Source of the DNA: Phaeodactylum tricornutum CCAP 1055/1
Lineage: Eukaryota; Bacillariophyta; Bacillariophyceae; Surirellales; Neidiaceae
DNA: 64,000 nucleotides
Direction: 5' to 3'
Assembly (NCBI RefSeq): GCF_000150955.2
Contig: NC_011687.1
Coordinates: forward strand, 558,001-622,000
The notes under the pieces were generated by a model that saw nothing but the letters and a program-made list of their open reading frames with translations, was not told the DNA's origin and searched no databases. This document shows positions 29,214 through 38,802 of this stretch, piece by piece. The translations under genes were made by a program, and so were the position numbers. Numbering within the stretch: position 1 is the stretch's first letter; each line of letters opens with the position of its first letter.

Positions 29214-30948
29214 GAGTTGGATCAACAGGATTACCTACAGAGATTTTACGGCCACATCGAGCTATTGGATCGGAAACGATTGTCCAGTTTGCTTGCCAAT
29301 CCCGGGCCGAAAACCGAGCACCTCCACTCTTCCAATATGCGCCGCAAAAGAGGATGGGAATGGGCCGACACTAAACTCGTTGCCGACCTACCTTATCTCA
29401 AGGCTATTTCTGGTTCTATCGATCCCACTAACTATCATCAGGTCATATAGCTGGCTTACAATTCAGAAAGCCTCAAAAACCGAAGTTGTGTTGCGAAATG
29501 GTTTGATTCGTTTACGGCGGCTTTGCTGACGTTGGGATATCGGCAATTGGTCTAGAACGGTACCGTTGTAAGGGTTCTAGATGAGGTGCAGGGCTCCGAG
29601 CTGATCGAAGTCGTACAAGCGCTACTGGCACAAGTGTGCATCCAATTCAAGCAACAAGACGCGACAGAATGCAGTGCCGGAGTGCAATGGGCCGATTGTA
29701 ATACTCAGGCATGGGGATGGTTTCTTTGCCGACCGTCAACAATTCTCTGGAAGTCAATGGACCAGTCGGCCTGTAGATGGTAGAGGCGCTCTGGGCAACA
29801 CAAGGGGCATAGAATCCTTTGGCAGTCTTTCGCAATTTCCTGATTACCATAGCTTGGGCCGTGGCTTGTATATTTCCGTTGTGATACTTATGCCACCTTT
29901 TCGTACGGCTCGGGCAGCGATCTCACAAAGTATCGGACCGTCAAGTTTACGCTCGGTGGCTGCGACCACCGCCCTGGACGGTAGCAATGCGGTCGTAGTG
30001 GAATCGCATAAGGCGATAAGCACAAAACTATGAAATATAACGAGAGGGTTTGATACTGCGCTCTTTACAATTCTTTAATTTCGTTTACTGGCGGCACCGT
30101 TGGAGTGGAGCGCGCCAGTCTTGCAAAGACCGGTCCATCGCGAACCGAAAACACCCTGATGGTCTTTTTGGTACATCTGAATTTAAACGCCTTTTACCCA
30201 CACGCATCAACGGCTCGTTTATATTAAGCCGTCAATGTCGTGCAAGCCTGCGCCAAGTTTTTTGGACTGCATCACAGAAGCTCCAAACGAAAGCCAAAGA
30301 AAAGGTACAAAAAACATGTGCAATTTGTCAATTTCATTGCGAAAAAAATAAAGATGGGCTGGATATCGCAGTCGTTTGGCTCGAAACGCTCAATTGTCCC
30401 CAGTCAGCGCAAGGAGGGAATCAAAGACCTGCTCAAAGCGTGTTTAACACTGATTATTTCTGCGCTCGCTACGTTGAAACGTCTATGCGATGTCTTTGTT
30501 CTTCTCGGTGAGCTCCAATCGCGGAAGTTTTCTAAAACTTTTTGTGGTCTCTGTAAACGATAGCGGGATACGCTACTTTGTTCTTGGCGTCGGTCTCCCG
30601 GCAAGGCTTTGCCAGTTTTCATATCGAAACCGGACCCGACAACGTCTCTGCCGTTTTTGTAACGTGGAGCCTATTGGATTCTTCCTTCCTTCAGAAAGGC
30701 CTTGAACCGTCTAATTGGAACCGTGTTGGGTAGGTTTAGCTGTGGCCGACCGCGGTGTACGTTCAGCACTAGTCTCGTGCATTCACATTCAACCGGAAAC
30801 GGACAACACAGGCCTGCCAGGCTTGTCTACGAATCATAGATTGATCGTTAATTTAGATAATGGTACCCCACAATTTTTCTCTATATCATTTACTGGAATA
30901 TGTTGTTGGTGTCGATACCGCAACCAGTGCAGTGCAATACAGGATTCT
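29214..30948. other. Repeat-like gap with decayed coding fragments, no intact gene
   Basis: About 1.7 kb between the inverted-repeat element and TspO. Translation gives short plausible fragments interrupted by stops and frame changes, for example one reading YGHIELLDRKRL at 29217-29450 and another reading AKWFDSFTAALLTLGY near 29490. I cannot assign them to a family. Frames at 30050-30560 are Lys/Arg-rich without a domain. It looks like an old degraded gene or DNA transposon, but this is inference. Confidence 0.35.
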
Positions 30949-31671
30949 TTACAGGGCGGCGTACTCTGCCGCCTTGCTTTGTAGCTGGATGAGATCCGCC
31001 TGTAGCATGGCTTCGTTGTAACCATTTTGGGTCGGATTTCGTCGACAAATGGAATTGTTGAGTGCCGTGGCAAAGGTGAGCCAGGCGAGGTAGGGAAGTA
31101 AGAGCAAGCCCGAAAGCGGGTTGTTCCGGTAGAACAAGGGAATGAGAATACCCAACGTAACAAGCATGAGTACATTGAGGATCATACCGAGTCGTAATCG
31201 TTGCTTTCCAAAGAAAACGGGTGCCCAGGTCAGATTCAGAACGAGGTAATGCACCATCCAGAGGAGGAGCGGTCCGGACGAAGTGAGCGAGGACGTTCGC
31301 TGGTAGACACGACAGGCCGCCACGCCCATGGAAGCGTAAAGGAAGGTCCACGTGGGTCCAAAGACAAAGTCCGGTGGTGTCCAGGAGGGTAAATCAATCT
31401 TCTTGTACCAGGTCTTGGTTGCCTTCGCCACAGCCGGGACACCAAGGATTCCCCCCAAAGCGTGTCCGGCAGCCCACACGATGGGCGAGGTTGACAGACT
31501 GGAGAGCGTCAAACTCCGAGCAGTGGTGGACTCATTTGGAACGTCAGGATACCGCGTTGGCTTGCGTAGACACGGCCGATGGTGGCGTCGATAACTATGC
31601 GTTCGAAAACCACGTACGGAACGCATTCGATAGACGAGAATCGAAGCAACAACGAGGGAAATCGTTCTCAT
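30949..31671 (-). CDS. TspO/MBR family tryptophan-rich membrane protein
   Basis: The protein has 240 residues from the ATG at 31671. Residues 1-70 form an organelle-type leader: a hydrophobic start (MRTISLVVASILVYRMRSV), then an Arg/His-rich stretch. Five membrane helices follow, with the family signatures W.K.LDLPSWTPP-like (KKIDLPSWTPPDFVFGPTW), a helix with LLLWMVHYLVLNLTWAPVFF, and the C-terminal LPYLAWLTFATALNNSI. TspO proteins bind tetrapyrroles and sterols and have been linked to porphyrin transport or breakdown and stress signalling. The leader suggests a plastid or mitochondrial member. The gene is divergent from the prolyl hydroxylase gene, 500 bp away. Confidence 0.93.
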   Translation of the reverse strand: MRTISLVVASILVYRMRSVRGFRTHSYRRHHRPCLRKPTRYPDVPNESTTARSLTLSSLSTSPIVWAAGHALGGILGVPAVAKATKTWYKKIDLPSWTPPDFVFGPTWTFLYASMGVAACRVYQRTSSLTSSGPLLLWMVHYLVLNLTWAPVFFGKQRLRLGMILNVLMLVTLGILIPLFYRNNPLSGLLLLPYLAWLTFATALNNSICRRNPTQNGYNEAMLQADLIQLQSKAAEYAAL

Positions 31672-32171
31672 CCTGCGGATTGGCCTGACAGTATTATCGG
31701 TGCCTAAACGAAACGTACTTGCTGGTGTTTCTGTACTGAGCGGCAGACCGATCCTAAGGTAGAGGTACTAGAGCCAATGCTGCAGTTAACTTTCGAGCTG
31801 TACAAGGTTTGCGACTGCTTGCTTGCTAGAGTGACAGACGTGCAAAAACCGATGGAAAGTTGGTTCTGGAACGGGAATCGCTCCTCGTAATAGTAACAAC
31901 CAACAACGCAACCGAACCTCTACGCATAGTTTCATTGGGATTGGGTTTTTTCTCTATCCACCGTTGTACGTTTTCTATATTTTCGTTTACAGTTAGTGTT
32001 TTCTCATTCGTACGACACATTTATATTATGAATCGGAGATTTTCCCGACATAATTTCGACCAATCGAGTTTCCACACTCGCTTGAAGTGAGCACGGCCCC
32101 TTTCCGGCTTTCTTCTTTCGGGGATACCATTGCCTGCTGGAGCCCATATTCGATGTGTGGCCGTCTATACC
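31672..32171. promoter_or_regulatory. Divergent spacer between TspO and prolyl hydroxylase genes
   Basis: A 500-bp shared 5' region. An AT-rich stretch at 31940-32060 includes ATTTATATTATG near 32020. No independent ORF is convincing; the plus-strand hydroxylase frame is open to a TTG at 32130 but has no ATG before 32172. Confidence 0.4.
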
Positions 32172-33596
32172 ATGGCGACAATAGCCTATCCATTGGCGTG
32201 GACTGCCGCCCTCGCGCTGTGCTTTGCGCTCTTCAGCGCCATGGCTCGCTACGGCGTTGGCGATGCGCTGGACACGATCACGGTCAACGGCAAAACGTGC
32301 TCGAACGGAATCTGCGTCGACCAGTTTGATCACTGGCAAACCGTCCCCATGACGTGGAAATGCCGAGATTTGCGTGACGATTGTACTCTCCGGGCTGTAC
32401 GAGGTCTCTGCCAAACTGACTCTCTCTACACCCATCCACATTGTCCCGTTGCCTGTGGAGTCTGTCACAATCGCACTCGCGAAATTCCGTTCGAAACTTC
32501 CGCACCTTTCTCGTCCCATCCACGTAATAGACAGGGACTTGTCGAAGTTGCAGGTAGTCGCTTCGGCGTCCCGCAATTAATTCCCGAACGCGGATCCGAC
32601 GACCGACAAGGAGTCTTGGATCGGATGCAGGACGCTCACGAGTATTGGGAAGACGTCGTGATGGAGGAAGATCGGTACCAGCCGGTGCGCACCCTGTGTC
32701 GCAATGAGTACGAACTTTGTGCGTTGTGGGCCGCCCGGGGAGAATGTACCAACAACGAACGCTTCATGAAGAAATCGTGTCCAGTAGTTTGCTATACGTG
32801 CGAAACGCTACACGTGGATGCCTTGTGTCCGTTCGACCCAAATATTCCGAATGCTTGGCAGCGGGGCGACTTGAATCGAATGTTTAAACGGATCGTTCAC
32901 GACCCCACCTTGGCGCATTACCAAACTACCGTTCTTTCACGACCCGACTACGAACCGAACGACACGGTTGAGACGGCATCGTATCAAATTGGGCCCTGGG
33001 TGGTGATCATTGATGATTTTTTGAACGAAACGGAGACGTCCACATTGATTGCCTTGGGGGCGGATCAAGGCTACGAACGGAGCACCGACGTGGGTGAGAT
33101 TCTGGAGGATGGGTCCTACGAAGATGACGAGTCTGAGACACGCACTTCCACAAATGCGTGGTGTTACAATGAGTGCGACGATCATGAAGTAACGCAAATT
33201 ATTTGGGAACGGATGACTTTCTTGACCCAGATCCCCCCCGAAAACTCCGAGTCGTTGCAAATGCTTCGGTACGAGCCCGGGCAGTTTTACGCCGTACACC
33301 ACGACTATATTGAAAACGACTGGAATCGAGCCGTGGGTTCCCGCATTCTGACCGTCTTTTTGTACCTCAACGACGTCGAAGAAGGCGGAGCGACTAATTT
33401 TCCAGAACTTGAATTGGCTGTTCAACCCAAACGAGGGCGTGCTTTGCTTTGGCCTAGTGTGCTAGACCAATATCCACACAAGAAAGATGATCGAACTGAA
33501 CATGAGGCCCAGGTAGTGACTAAAGGGATCAAATACGGAGCTAATGCTTGGTTCCACCAACGAGACTATCAAGGATCAACACAGAATGGATGTTGA
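32172..33596 (+). CDS. Prolyl 4-hydroxylase alpha-like enzyme with two ShKT domains
   Basis: A single exon encodes 474 residues from the ATG at 32172. A signal peptide or anchor lies at 1-24 (AYPLAWTAALALCFALF). Two ShKT six-Cys modules follow: one starting CRDLRDDCTLRAVRGLC and one starting CRNEYELCALWAARGEC. The 2-oxoglutarate/Fe(II) dioxygenase domain occupies the C-terminal half. The iron ligands are the H.D pair in AVHHDYIEND and the distal His in RTEHEAQV; the Lys in KGIKYGANAW binds 2-oxoglutarate. The product hydroxylates proline in secreted or cell-wall proteins in the ER. A paralogue lies at 43170-44587. Confidence 0.92.
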   Translation: MATIAYPLAWTAALALCFALFSAMARYGVGDALDTITVNGKTCSNGICVDQFDHWQTVPMTWKCRDLRDDCTLRAVRGLCQTDSLYTHPHCPVACGVCHNRTREIPFETSAPFSSHPRNRQGLVEVAGSRFGVPQLIPERGSDDRQGVLDRMQDAHEYWEDVVMEEDRYQPVRTLCRNEYELCALWAARGECTNNERFMKKSCPVVCYTCETLHVDALCPFDPNIPNAWQRGDLNRMFKRIVHDPTLAHYQTTVLSRPDYEPNDTVETASYQIGPWVVIIDDFLNETETSTLIALGADQGYERSTDVGEILEDGSYEDDESETRTSTNAWCYNECDDHEVTQIIWERMTFLTQIPPENSESLQMLRYEPGQFYAVHHDYIENDWNRAVGSRILTVFLYLNDVEEGGATNFPELELAVQPKRGRALLWPSVLDQYPHKKDDRTEHEAQVVTKGIKYGANAWFHQRDYQGSTQNGC

Positions 33597-34860
33597 CGAC
33601 GAAACGGGGGTCTTTTACATGCCAAATATACCAATTCCTACCTGTGAAAGAGAATGCTGATATTAGATGACAACTAGCGGGGTCCTATACTGGAGATATC
33701 CTTCACAGCCAAATGCCATGGAATTTCTTTCATAGCGTCTGGCTGGTTTTTCACTGTCAATCGAGTTTATCTCGTTGGCGAAGAAAAAAGCTAATATTAA
33801 GCTGAAAAGCGGTATGCATGAATCGACTGTGAAGAAAATATGATCCAAAGAGTTCGCAATAGTCCACGCCGAGACGGTGTACAGTTTGTGCCGAGGCTAG
33901 CTTTTGCCGCTTAAGCCCGAGAAATCCCATTTGCATGATATGTTAATTCACTATTTCCAGATCTTTCGCGTTTAACATAAAACATTACCAAATGGAAGCT
34001 AAGCTATGAGAATCTATATTTTGTCAGCTCGCTCGTCCTGCGTTCATCGAAAATCCAAGGCCTATCAAGCTAGAGTCGAATTCATATCATCATAGAATGC
34101 ATCTCCATGCAGAAATATAAAACAAGCGGAATCTTGCCAATATGAGCTTTTGGCGCTTACATTCATGCCCGAGAAATCCCATCTTGCAAAATATATTCCC
34201 GGATCATCCCTGTGCAACATAAAACATCACCAAATGGAATCGAAACCGAACATCTATTCACTGTCAGCTGGCTCGTTCTACGTTCATGGAAATCCAAGGC
34301 CTATCAACCTAGAGACGGATTCATACCACAGTAGAGTGCCGCTCCATGCAGAAATAAAAAATAAGCGGAATCTTGCCAAGACGAGCTTTTGGCGCTTACA
34401 GCTAAGCCCGAGAAATCCCATGTTGCAAAATATTCCCGGATCATCATCCCGTACAACATAAAACGGAAATGAAACCGAGCATCTATTCACTGTCAGCTGG
34501 CTCGTTCTACGTTCATGGAAATCGAAGGCCTATCAACCTAGACGGATTCATACCACAATAGAATGCATCTCCATGCATCACTAAAGAATCTTTTGCCGCT
34601 TAAGCCTGATACTCCCATGTTGTAAAACATTTCCAGACAATCCCCGATCAATACAAGACATCACCAAATGGAAACGATACCGACCTTGTAACCAGCGGGC
34701 CCAAGCAGCCTTCGTTTTGAGACTTATCCATCTAAATGGAAGCATAGCACTTTCGATTCTTCTACAGGAAAAGACCTCCAAAATAAGAGGTGTCCACAAA
34801 ATACTTCTCTTCCTTCACTTGCATTACTTCCGTTCTAAGCCGTTGCAAAACCATCGTACG
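33597..34860. other. Intergenic region dominated by tandem repeats
   Basis: About 1.26 kb between the first prolyl hydroxylase and the FG-GAP gene. It contains an exact TTCACTGTCA at 33750 and the four-unit array listed separately. Bases 34690-34860 are unique sequence directly before the signal-peptide exon. No intact ORF is supported. Confidence 0.5.
33897..34690. repeat. Tandem repeat, about 3.5 copies of a 200-250 bp unit
   Basis: Units begin near 33897, 34144, 34383 and 34586 (spacings 247, 239 and 203 bp), each at a CTTTTGSCGCTTA-like block followed by AAGCCCGAGAAATCCCAT. Later blocks include ACATAAAACATCACCAAATG, an ATCTATTCACTGTCAGCTGG segment that carries the TTCACTGTCA motif in two units, and AAGGCCTATCAACCTAGA. 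The third and fourth units have internal deletions. There is no conserved reading frame. Confidence 0.88.
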
Positions 34861-37093
34861 ATGCACATTGCATTCCTTGCCTCGAGCCTGCTGATTTTCG
34901 CACGGGGTAGGTACAACTGAATCAGACCTTCTTTTTGGCTCCCTTGCTAAATGCTTCTTCGAGTTCTTGAGAGTATGCTGGTTGTTTCATTTCTCATAAA
35001 TTCACTTGACAAATCATCTTAGGCGAATCTTCAAGAATACAAAGTAGGAACAGGCTATGGAGACCAGAAAACCAGCCATCGTAGGCTTGACAGCCATACA
35101 GACTGTATTAATGCGATCGCCAGCTTCACCTTGATTGATACTGGAACAATTCCCAACCGACTTTACACTATAGGATTAGATGATCTGTCATCCGCTATTG
35201 GCCCGTTTAATATTCGGGCAAATGTTGTGGACGACATCTGTACTGAGAGTGCTAGTATCCGTCTTGAAGGTGGTCCGTTCCCAAATCGCTGCGAGAGCAA
35301 TCTTCCTTTCACAGCATTTGGAGACCCATCTTTAATGGACCTAGAAGATTCAGTCGCCAACTACTGCAACAGGGCAAGAAATATCCCTCCTGGAATTTAC
35401 ACCATTAAGGCTACTCCCTCAGCTGGACCAGCATGCTCTCACGAAAGCGAGGGAGACGAATTGGCAGGGAACCATTACAGAGCCCCAAGACTGTGTTAAT
35501 GTGATCGCCAACTTCACCTTGATTGATACTGGAACAATTCCCAACCGACTTTACACTATAGGATTAGATGATCTGTCATCCGCTATTGGCCCGTTTAATA
35601 TTCGGGCAAATGTTGTGGACGATATCTGTACTGAGAGTGCTAGTATCCGTCTTGAAGGTTGTCCGTTCCCAAATCGCTGCGAGAGCAATCTTCCTTTCAC
35701 AGCATTTGGAGACCCATCTTTAATGGACCTAGAAGATTCAGTCGCCAACTACTGCAACAGGGCAAGAAATATCCCTCCTGGAATTTACACCATTAAGGAT
35801 ACTCCCTCAGCGGGACCAGCATGCTCTCACGAAAGCAAGGGAGAGGAATTGGCTGTGTCGTTTGTGATCCAAGAGCCAGAGCGCCCTACTGCCAAGCCTT
35901 CTGCCCATCCATCCAAGAGTGTTTCAAGCTGGAGCCAGGTTGGTATTGATATTGATGGTGAAAATGCTGATGACAATTTTGGAGGATCTGTTACCTTGTC
36001 AGCTGATGGTACAATAGTAGCAATTGGGGCTTCAAGCAATAATGGATCCGGAACTGGAGCTGGTCATGTGCGGGTGTACAAAAGGACTGGGACAGTATGG
36101 AATCAAATTTTTGGGGATGACATTGACGGCGAAGATGTGGACGACGCTTCCGGAAATGCTGTAGCCCTGACCGCAGACGGCAATGTGGTGGCAATTGGGG
36201 CTCTGAATAATAATGGATCCGGGTTTGAAGCTGGCCATGTGAGAATCTTCATATGGAATGGTGACATGTGGAAACAGCTTGGCCTCGACATTGATGGAGC
36301 AAGATCTGGAGACACGTTTGGTTGGGAACTCGCACTTTCTTCTGATGGGAAAACAGTAGCCGTTGGGGCACCATTCTCAGGTTCTGCTATAACTGGCTAT
36401 GTGCAGGTATATAATTGGAATGGATCCGTCTGGCAGCAGCTTGGCCAAAGCATTTTGGGTGAAAATGATTTCGATTTTTCTGGAAGCTCTGTTGCCCTGT
36501 CTGGAGATGGAATGATTTTGGCAATAGGGTCTCCAAACAATGATGGCTCTGGTACAAATAACTTTGTTGGGCATGTGCGAGTATTCAAGTGGAATGGGTC
36601 CCTTTGGAGCCAAGTTGGTGTTGACATTGATGGCGAAGATATTGACGATGTTTCTGGAAGTTCTGTTTCCCTGTCTGCGAATGGTAAAATAGTGGCAATT
36701 GGAGCTCGTGACAATAGTGGATCCGGAACTAATGCTGGTCATGTGCGAGGATACCGGTGGAACGGGACAAGCTGGAAACAGATTGGACTTGACATTGATG
36801 GCGAAAATCCTGGCGATAAATCCGGTCAGCAAGTCTTGCTATCCATGGATGGCATGACGGTGGCAATTGGGGCCATAAGAAATGATGAAGCTGGAATAAA
36901 TGCAGGCCATGTTAGAGTGTTTAAGTGGGACGGGGTAAATTGGATGCAGGTTGGCTTGGACATAGATGGCAATGGCCCTGGCGAATTTACTGGTGCCTCC
37001 CTTGGACTTTCATCTGATGGGAAGACTGTGGCAATTGGTGCTCCGAGGGCTGGAATTGGCGGTCAAGTGCGAGTTTACAGCATTGATGGCTAG
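34861..37093 (+). CDS. Secreted seven-repeat FG-GAP-like beta-propeller protein, two exons (inferred)
   Basis: Inferred exon 1 (34861-34906) encodes the signal peptide MHIAFLASSLLIFAR and ends at a GTAGGT donor. Inferred exon 2 (35481-37093) starts after ATTACAG and continues in frame as EPQDCVNVIANFTLID. Total 552 residues. Residues 20-140 form a Cys-containing module (DDICTESASIRLEG, NRCESNLPF, YCNRARNIPPGIY). Then seven repeats of about 55 residues follow the pattern W.QVG.DIDGE..DD.SG.SV.LS.DG..VAIGA..N..SG....GHVRV, which predicts a seven-bladed propeller with Asp-rich loops typical of Ca-binding FG-GAP repeats. It is likely a secreted or cell-surface adhesion-type protein. The 574-bp intron contains a near-identical copy of the start of exon 2. 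Confidence 0.65.
35101..35465 (+). repeat. Duplicate copy of the FG-GAP gene's N-terminal module, inside the first intron
   Basis: Bases 35101-35465 repeat 35489-35853 at an offset of 388 bp with only about a dozen visible differences. The copy encodes the same Cys module, starting DCINAIASFTLIDTG. Its frame does not continue into the second copy but ends in a stop at about 35499: joining the two would need a shift of one base near GGCAGGGAACC. It also has its own plausible acceptor (CCATACAG before 35101). Use of that acceptor would give a truncated secreted module of about 145 residues instead of the propeller protein. Confidence 0.8.
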
Positions 37094-37132
37094 ATTGGCG
37101 GCCAAGTGAGAGTTTACAGCATCTATAGCTAG
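37055..37132 (+). repeat. 39-bp tandem duplication spanning the FG-GAP stop codon
   Basis: The last 39 bp of the gene (37055-37093, including the TAG) are repeated directly at 37094-37132 with four differences. The second copy also ends in TAG. It lies after the stop and so would only lengthen the 3' UTR. Confidence 0.9.
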
Positions 37133-37494
37133 ATTGGCACATAGTTCACTGTCAGTAGAAATCTGGTTTTTCTTATTCGGTAAGTGGATGCCAGAGAATT
37201 AATGTAATACAAGCGTATATTACATTAATGAAGGCCTATAAATCACATCAGAATTTGTTTTCATCTGAAAGAAATTTGAAAATTTCGCAGTCCCAGTCAC
37301 TGTTGGGCACGAATCTAGCCCGTTATTGTCCCTGTTTCCTACCCGGATATTGCAGGAGTCACGATTTGGTATTCTGTCATGCAAATTGCGTAGTCCTCTC
37401 TTTTGCCTGTTCGTGGCTCCTATCACCCGCGACGATGGATGTAGAGTAGTTAGGATTCATTAGGCGAGCTCCTTGAAGCGTACACTTAATCGGC
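37133..37494. other. Intergenic region between FG-GAP and SRPBCC-like genes
   Basis: About 360 bp. An exact TTCACTGTCA lies at 37145, just after the FG-GAP gene. A short inverted repeat, TAATGTAATA with TATTACATTA, occurs at 37199-37228 and could form a hairpin in the 3' region. No ORF is supported. Confidence 0.4.
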
Positions 37495-38472
37495 ATGACG
37501 CTGTGCCGGACGCGGACTCATCGGTGGGCTTTCGGTTGTCGTAGAACACAGTTCGTCATGGCCGTTCTGCTGTTTTCAACAACGGTAGTCGTTAAATCGC
37601 TCGTTTCGCTCCAAACATCAACACGTGTGCGAGGAAAGAACAAGCATGAAGTGTTTGAGTTTTTGGCGACCCCGGCCAATTGGCCGACGATCGTCTTGTC
37701 GTCATGGGAGGTTCGTGGAAATGCCAAGGACCGCCTCCTAAAGAGACGAGACGTTGTAGCGGAGATTTTTGGGCTACCGCCGGTACTGCCCCTGTCGGTG
37801 GAATGGCAGTGCGTGGAAGCCAACGAGAAGAAAGGTATCCTAGATATGCGTTCACCTTCGGGTGTCGATGGTCTGGCGTCGGACTGTCGTATGCTCTTTG
37901 AGATTCAAGAAGACCAGGACAAGAGCAGTACCATCTCGGTGCAGCTCACCATGGAATACGTGCCGAACAATTGGTTGGCGCAATTCGCAATTCCAATTCT
38001 TACTGTAGACAACGCGTTGGCACTCAAAGTATTGTTTCCCAATGCGCTCCGAAGTGCTGGGAGGACGGCGTTGAACGACTTCCGATCGCTCATGGGTGTG
38101 CTCTACGGTGTTGCTGGTCTCGCGCATCTGGCCGATTGCGTGCTGGGTTCATCTCAGCTCTTGCAAGCCTCTGGAAGTGCGGGATTTTACAATCTACCGT
38201 TGCCTGGACAGTGTTTCGCGCTACTATGGTGCGCCGCGGGGCCTGTGGCGTTCGTTGCGTCCCGGAAGGGTGTGGGCGACTACGGATTGATCGCGTACGG
38301 CGCGATCGAAGTCACGGGGGCCGGTTTTCTGGATGCTACAGCAGCGACCTCAATAGCCATAGTTGACGGTGTAAACCCGCTACTGAACGCCGTTGCCGTG
38401 CAGGCTATTGTGGGAGCCGCGTGGTTATATGCGTCGCAAAAGAAAGACAAACCCGAGCCTCTCTCTCGGTAG
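37495..38472 (+). CDS. SRPBCC-like protein with a membrane-spanning C-terminal half
   Basis: A single exon encodes 325 residues from the ATG at 37495. The N-terminus is Arg-rich followed by a hydrophobic stretch (FVMAVLLFSTTVVVKSLV), compatible with a signal or plastid leader. Residues 40-185 look like a START/polyketide-cyclase (SRPBCC) fold: VFEFLATPANWPTIVLSS at the start, a SVEWQCVEANEKKGILDMR strand pair, and TISVQLTMEYVP. This fold binds lipids, pigments or other hydrophobic ligands. From about 205 to 310 there are three or four hydrophobic helices (LMGVLYGVAGLAHLADCVLG, CFALLWCAAGPVAFVAS, AVAVQAIVGAAWLYAS). I do not know the exact family; the SRPBCC call rests on pattern alone. Confidence 0.6.
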   Translation: MTLCRTRTHRWAFGCRRTQFVMAVLLFSTTVVVKSLVSLQTSTRVRGKNKHEVFEFLATPANWPTIVLSSWEVRGNAKDRLLKRRDVVAEIFGLPPVLPLSVEWQCVEANEKKGILDMRSPSGVDGLASDCRMLFEIQEDQDKSSTISVQLTMEYVPNNWLAQFAIPILTVDNALALKVLFPNALRSAGRTALNDFRSLMGVLYGVAGLAHLADCVLGSSQLLQASGSAGFYNLPLPGQCFALLWCAAGPVAFVASRKGVGDYGLIAYGAIEVTGAGFLDATAATSIAIVDGVNPLLNAVAVQAIVGAAWLYASQKKDKPEPLSR

Positions 38473-38802
38473 TCATTTTTGTACACATTGTCTAGAGAAG
38501 GGTGTAACAGGTACAGCCATTGAGTGTTGAAGCAATGGCAAAGTTTGATTGTCCTTTGGTAGCTAAGATAGTGTGCTTGAAGTTCATAGCCTTGTACGAT
38601 TTCACATTAGGTAGTCTTCCAGAGTGTCGAATTGTACCTGTTCTGTAAACAACTCCTGAGTTTCAAAATCCCGTGAGTGACGTCAACCCAACTAACTGTA
38701 AGCCTTTAGTCAAGGCGTCGACTGCAACAGAAATTCGGTTGGCCACACAAAACCAAAGAACACTTTTTTGTCTCATGTTAGAAAACGCCACCAAGCCAAC
38801 CC
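38473..38802. other. Intergenic region between SRPBCC-like and SufE-MnmA genes
   Basis: About 330 bp with no coding signal. It presumably holds the terminator of the upstream gene and the promoter of the fusion gene. No repeat is seen. Confidence 0.35.
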
